Part shown: piece after piece, positions 63,401-64,000 of the stretch
How the letters are laid out: every line of letters begins with the position of its first letter
Position numbering within the stretch: the first letter of the stretch is position 1
Assembly: GCF_050948215.1 (NCBI RefSeq)
Contig: NW_027488719.1
Location: 124,001-188,000 of the forward strand
From: Halictus rubicundus
Lineage: Eukaryota > Arthropoda > Insecta > Hymenoptera > Halictidae
Length of the DNA stretch: 64,000 nt
Reading direction: 5' to 3'
The notes under the pieces: model-generated
Databases searched by the model: none
Seen by the model: the letters and a program-made list of their open reading frames with translations, nothing else
What the model was told of the DNA's origin: nothing
Made by a program: the position numbers and the translations under genes

Positions 63401-64000
63401 TATTGTAGAGGATAGTATAGGATAGAGGGTAGGATAGGATATAGGGTAGGATAGAGAATTGGATAGGATAGAGGATACGATACGATAGAGGATAGGATAG
63501 GATAGAGGATAGGATAGGAAAGAGGATACGATACTATAGAGGATAGGATAGGATAGAGGGTAGGATAGAGAATTGGATGGGATAGAGGATACGATACGAT
63601 AGAGGATAGGATAGGATAGAGGATGGGATAGGACAGAGGATAGGATAGGATAGAGGATAGAATGGGATAGAGGATAGGATAGGATTGAGGATAGGATAGG
63701 ATAGATGAAAGGATAGAGGATTGGATAGGATAGAGGATACGATACGATAGAGGATAGGATAGGATAGAGGGTAGGATAGAAAATTGAATATTATTGAGGA
63801 TATTATGGGATTGAGGATAGGATAGTATAGGATAGAGGATAGGATAGAGGATAGGATAGGATAGGGGATAGGATAGGATAGAGGATAGGATAGGATAGAG
63901 GATAGAATAGGATAGAGGATAGGATAGGATAGAGGATAGGATAGGATATACGATATTATAGGATGGAGGATACGATATTGTAGAGGATAGTATAGGATAG
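60480..64000 (+). repeat. 1,733-bp duplication followed by a 570-585-bp repeat running to the window end
   Basis: GACATACGATATTATGGG at 60,875 and 62,608 gives 1,733 bp; the match extends from about 60.48/62.21 kb to 61.80/63.53 kb. The variant ATACTATAGA at 62,961 and 63,531 gives a 570-bp step, and ATATACGATA at 63,371 and 63,956 gives 585 bp (15 bp of pentamer change). The array is cut by the window edge, not ended. Confidence 0.75.

Larger units (their letters stand above)
4853..64000 (+). repeat. Satellite array, 12-bp GGATAGGATAGA family, at least 59 kb
   Basis: Everything from the poly(A) to the window end is made of GGATA and GGATAGA blocks, mostly alternating to give a 12-bp unit, with extra pentamers (runs of four to five GGATA) and point variants such as GGACAGG, GGGTAGAGG, GGATTG, GATACGATACGATAG, GGCTAGG, AGCATAGG and AGAGAATAGG. 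The + strand is purine-rich with very little C. The array continues beyond the right edge and no unrelated insertion was seen. All units keep one orientation. On the minus strand the unit has no stop codon in any frame, which gives long spurious reading frames of S, Y, P, I and L. Larger repeat levels are listed separately. I do not recognise this satellite as a named family. Confidence 0.97.

Noticed and set aside
4853..64000. Dozens of minus-strand ORFs (66-676 aa) of S, Y, P, I and L
   Set aside because: They follow from a stop-free short repeat, lie in several overlapping frames, share one low-complexity sequence and show no codon signal. They are not genes.
4853..64000. CRISPR array
   Set aside because: There are no unique spacers. 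The repeat is a 12-bp satellite with graded variants, linked to a eukaryotic retrotransposon.
4853..64000. True telomere made by telomerase
   Set aside because: Units are 12-bp with many variants and long duplications, not a uniform TTAGG-type array. Only a distant relation is considered.
4853..64000. GATA/GACA (Bkm-type) sex-chromosome repeat
   Set aside because: GATA and GACA occur only as parts of GGATA and GGACA units; there is no tetranucleotide period.
6834..64000. A second transposon hidden in the array (boxes as terminal repeats)
   Set aside because: The boxes are always in direct orientation, with no coding capacity, inverted ends or target duplications between them.
4853..64000. 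tRNA, rRNA or other structured RNA genes in the array
   Set aside because: The near absence of C on the + strand leaves little scope for stable stems, and no conserved RNA motif was seen.

Overview
The window has two unequal parts. Positions 1-4,852 are the 3' portion of a GC-rich non-LTR (LINE) retrotransposon of the R1 clade. Positions 4,853-64,000 are one uninterrupted satellite array with a purine-rich + strand. R1-clade elements are mainly arthropod elements that insert into specific repeats (rDNA, telomeric repeats, microsatellites). The source is therefore most likely an arthropod, probably an insect; a finer assignment cannot be made from the sequence.

Element (1-4,852): ORF1 is open at the left edge and ends at an amber codon at 1,237-1,239. 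It encodes a Gag-like protein with three cysteine-histidine knuckles. ORF2 follows directly in the SAME frame (1,240-4,416). It encodes an APE-type endonuclease, a reverse transcriptase with a YADD active site and a C-terminal CCHC motif, all apparently intact. No AUG lies between the amber codon and position 1,864, which is already past every endonuclease catalytic motif. Expression of ORF2 therefore implies amber read-through, non-AUG initiation, or a mutation or assembly error at the stop. The 411-nt 3' UTR holds a short satellite-like motif (4,590-4,610). It ends in a 76-nt region that can fold as a three-way junction whose closing stem stops exactly where the 25-nt poly(A) begins. Satellite starts at the next base, so satellite DNA is the integration target.

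Satellite (4,853-64,000): the basic unit is 12 bp, GGATA + GGATAGA, about 42% G and almost no C on this strand. It is mixed with extra GGATA pentamers and recurrent variant boxes (for example TATATGATACTATAGG, GATACGATATTATAG, GATAAGATAATATAG, GATTGAGGATATTATGGG, GGCTAGG, AGCATAGGATTGAGG). Over the 12-mer lies a hierarchy of direct tandem and segmental duplications. Spacings read from shared rare variants are 272, 359, 380, 469, about 570, 639, 704, 869, about 1,000, 1,016, 1,103 (three copies), 1,529 (three copies, the third incomplete), 1,733, 2,040, about 3,013, about 5,300 and about 9,011 bp. No inverted copies were noticed. No gene, RNA gene or second mobile element was seen in these 59 kb. 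The long minus-strand frames (up to 676 codons of S/Y/P/I/L) exist only because the repeat has no stop codon on that strand.

The two parts fit together as target and parasite: the retrotransposon, or a relative of it, uses the satellite as insertion site. The pentamer core ATAGG differs by one base from the insect telomere repeat TTAGG, the target of the related TRAS and SART elements. A telomere-related origin is possible but unproven.
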